A DNA stretch of 5,565 nucleotides from JADYZU01 sp964443055 (GTDB taxonomy: Bacteria; Pseudomonadota; Alphaproteobacteria; Rhodobacterales; Rhodobacteraceae), in contig CAYUBT010000170.1 of the NCBI GenBank assembly GCA_964443055.1, positions 1 to 5,565 on the forward strand, given 5' to 3'. The notes beneath the pieces were generated by a model. The model did no database searches. It worked only from the letters and a program-made list of their open reading frames with translations, and was not told where the DNA came from. The position numbers and the translations under genes were made by a program. This document shows positions 5,247 through 5,565 of this stretch, in pieces. Position 1 is the first letter of the stretch. Every line of letters starts with the position of its first letter.

Positions 5247-5565
5247 GTGTCCGTTTTCCGTTCACTGTTCAACAGATCAATGCCGGTTCGGTCCATGCTC
5301 GCCGGGGCCACGCTTCTCGCGCTCGGCACCGTCCTCGCGCCGGGCCTCCCGCCGCTGCATGCGCAGGAGATCGCGCCCATCGCCACGCCCGAGGACGGCC
5401 GCCCGGTCAGCTTTGCGGAACTGGCCCGGCAGGTGAGTCCAGCCGTCGTCAACATCACGACCTCGACCATCGTCACGCAGCCGGTCGGACCGCAGAGTCT
5501 TCTGCCCGATGGCTCGCCCTTCGAGGATTTCTTCGACCGTTTCCGCGACGAGCGCCCGCGCCGCA
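5247..5565 (+). CDS. degP: DegP/HtrA (Do-family) periplasmic serine protease, N-terminal part
   Basis: The first 106 codons of a gene running off the window. From GTG 5247 the product starts MSVFRSLFNRSMPVRSM, a positively charged n-region, followed by a hydrophobic stretch AGATLLALGTVLAPGL and a likely signal peptidase site after LHA (residue 39), giving a mature N-terminus at QEIAP. The mature start SFAELARQVSPAVVNITTSTIV and the following acidic/aromatic PFEDFFDRFRDERPRR are typical of Do-family proteases of the DegP/DegQ/MucD type, which degrade or chaperone misfolded periplasmic proteins. The trypsin-like catalytic triad and PDZ domains lie beyond the window, so catalytic competence cannot be checked and DegP versus DegQ/MucD naming is open. 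Its place directly after hflK-hflC-DUF2065 puts two envelope quality-control systems side by side. Confidence 0.88.
   Translation, partial: MSVFRSLFNRSMPVRSMLAGATLLALGTVLAPGLPPLHAQEIAPIATPEDGRPVSFAELARQVSPAVVNITTSTIVTQPVGPQSLLPDGSPFEDFFDRFRDERPRR

Noticed and set aside
5092..5436. A 114-codon plus-strand open frame overlapping the start of degP
   Set aside because: It is in a different frame from the signal peptide and Do-family N-terminus starting at 5247, and its Arg/Ser/Cys-rich translation looks like a shadow frame.

Overview
This is a GC-rich window from an alphaproteobacterium, most likely a member of the Rhodobacteraceae (Rhodobacter/Roseobacter relatives). The pointers are the strong G/C bias at third codon positions, the protein flavour of every gene, the gene set itself, and an intergenic sequence style between rpiA and gor that I associate with this family. 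That placement comes from recognition, not from a search.

Layout, all on the + strand. (1) 1-145: leader, possibly with the last codons of an upstream gene. (2) 146-934: rpiA, ribose-5-phosphate isomerase A. (3) 935-1043: a short gap holding a compact GC-rich structured element followed by an A/T-richer tail. (4) 1044-2417: gor, NADPH-dependent glutathione reductase. (5) 2418-2493: a gap with a candidate promoter that looks partly like a heat-shock (RpoH) promoter. (6) 2494-3705 hflK, 3709-4872 hflC and 4872-5066 a DUF2065/YjeT-type small membrane protein, packed tightly as one transcription unit. (7) 5067-5246: a 180-base gap with weak promoter-like sequences and a palindrome. (8) 5247 to the window end: the N-terminal part of a DegP/HtrA (Do-family) periplasmic serine protease, with a signal peptide and a GTG start.

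The genes form two functional groups. RpiA works in the pentose phosphate pathway, whose oxidative branch supplies the NADPH that glutathione reductase uses, so the first pair fits carbon flux and redox balance. HflK, HflC, the DUF2065 protein and the DegP-like protease form an envelope protein quality-control block: HflKC assembles around the membrane protease FtsH, and DegP handles damaged periplasmic proteins.

No mobile element, CRISPR array, tRNA, rRNA or obviously transferred gene is visible, and the coding content is ordinary core genome. The points most worth a second look are the three-way-junction element between rpiA and gor, the roughly 100-residue acidic extension of HflC with a doubled LDDLP motif, and the candidate RpoH promoter before hflK.
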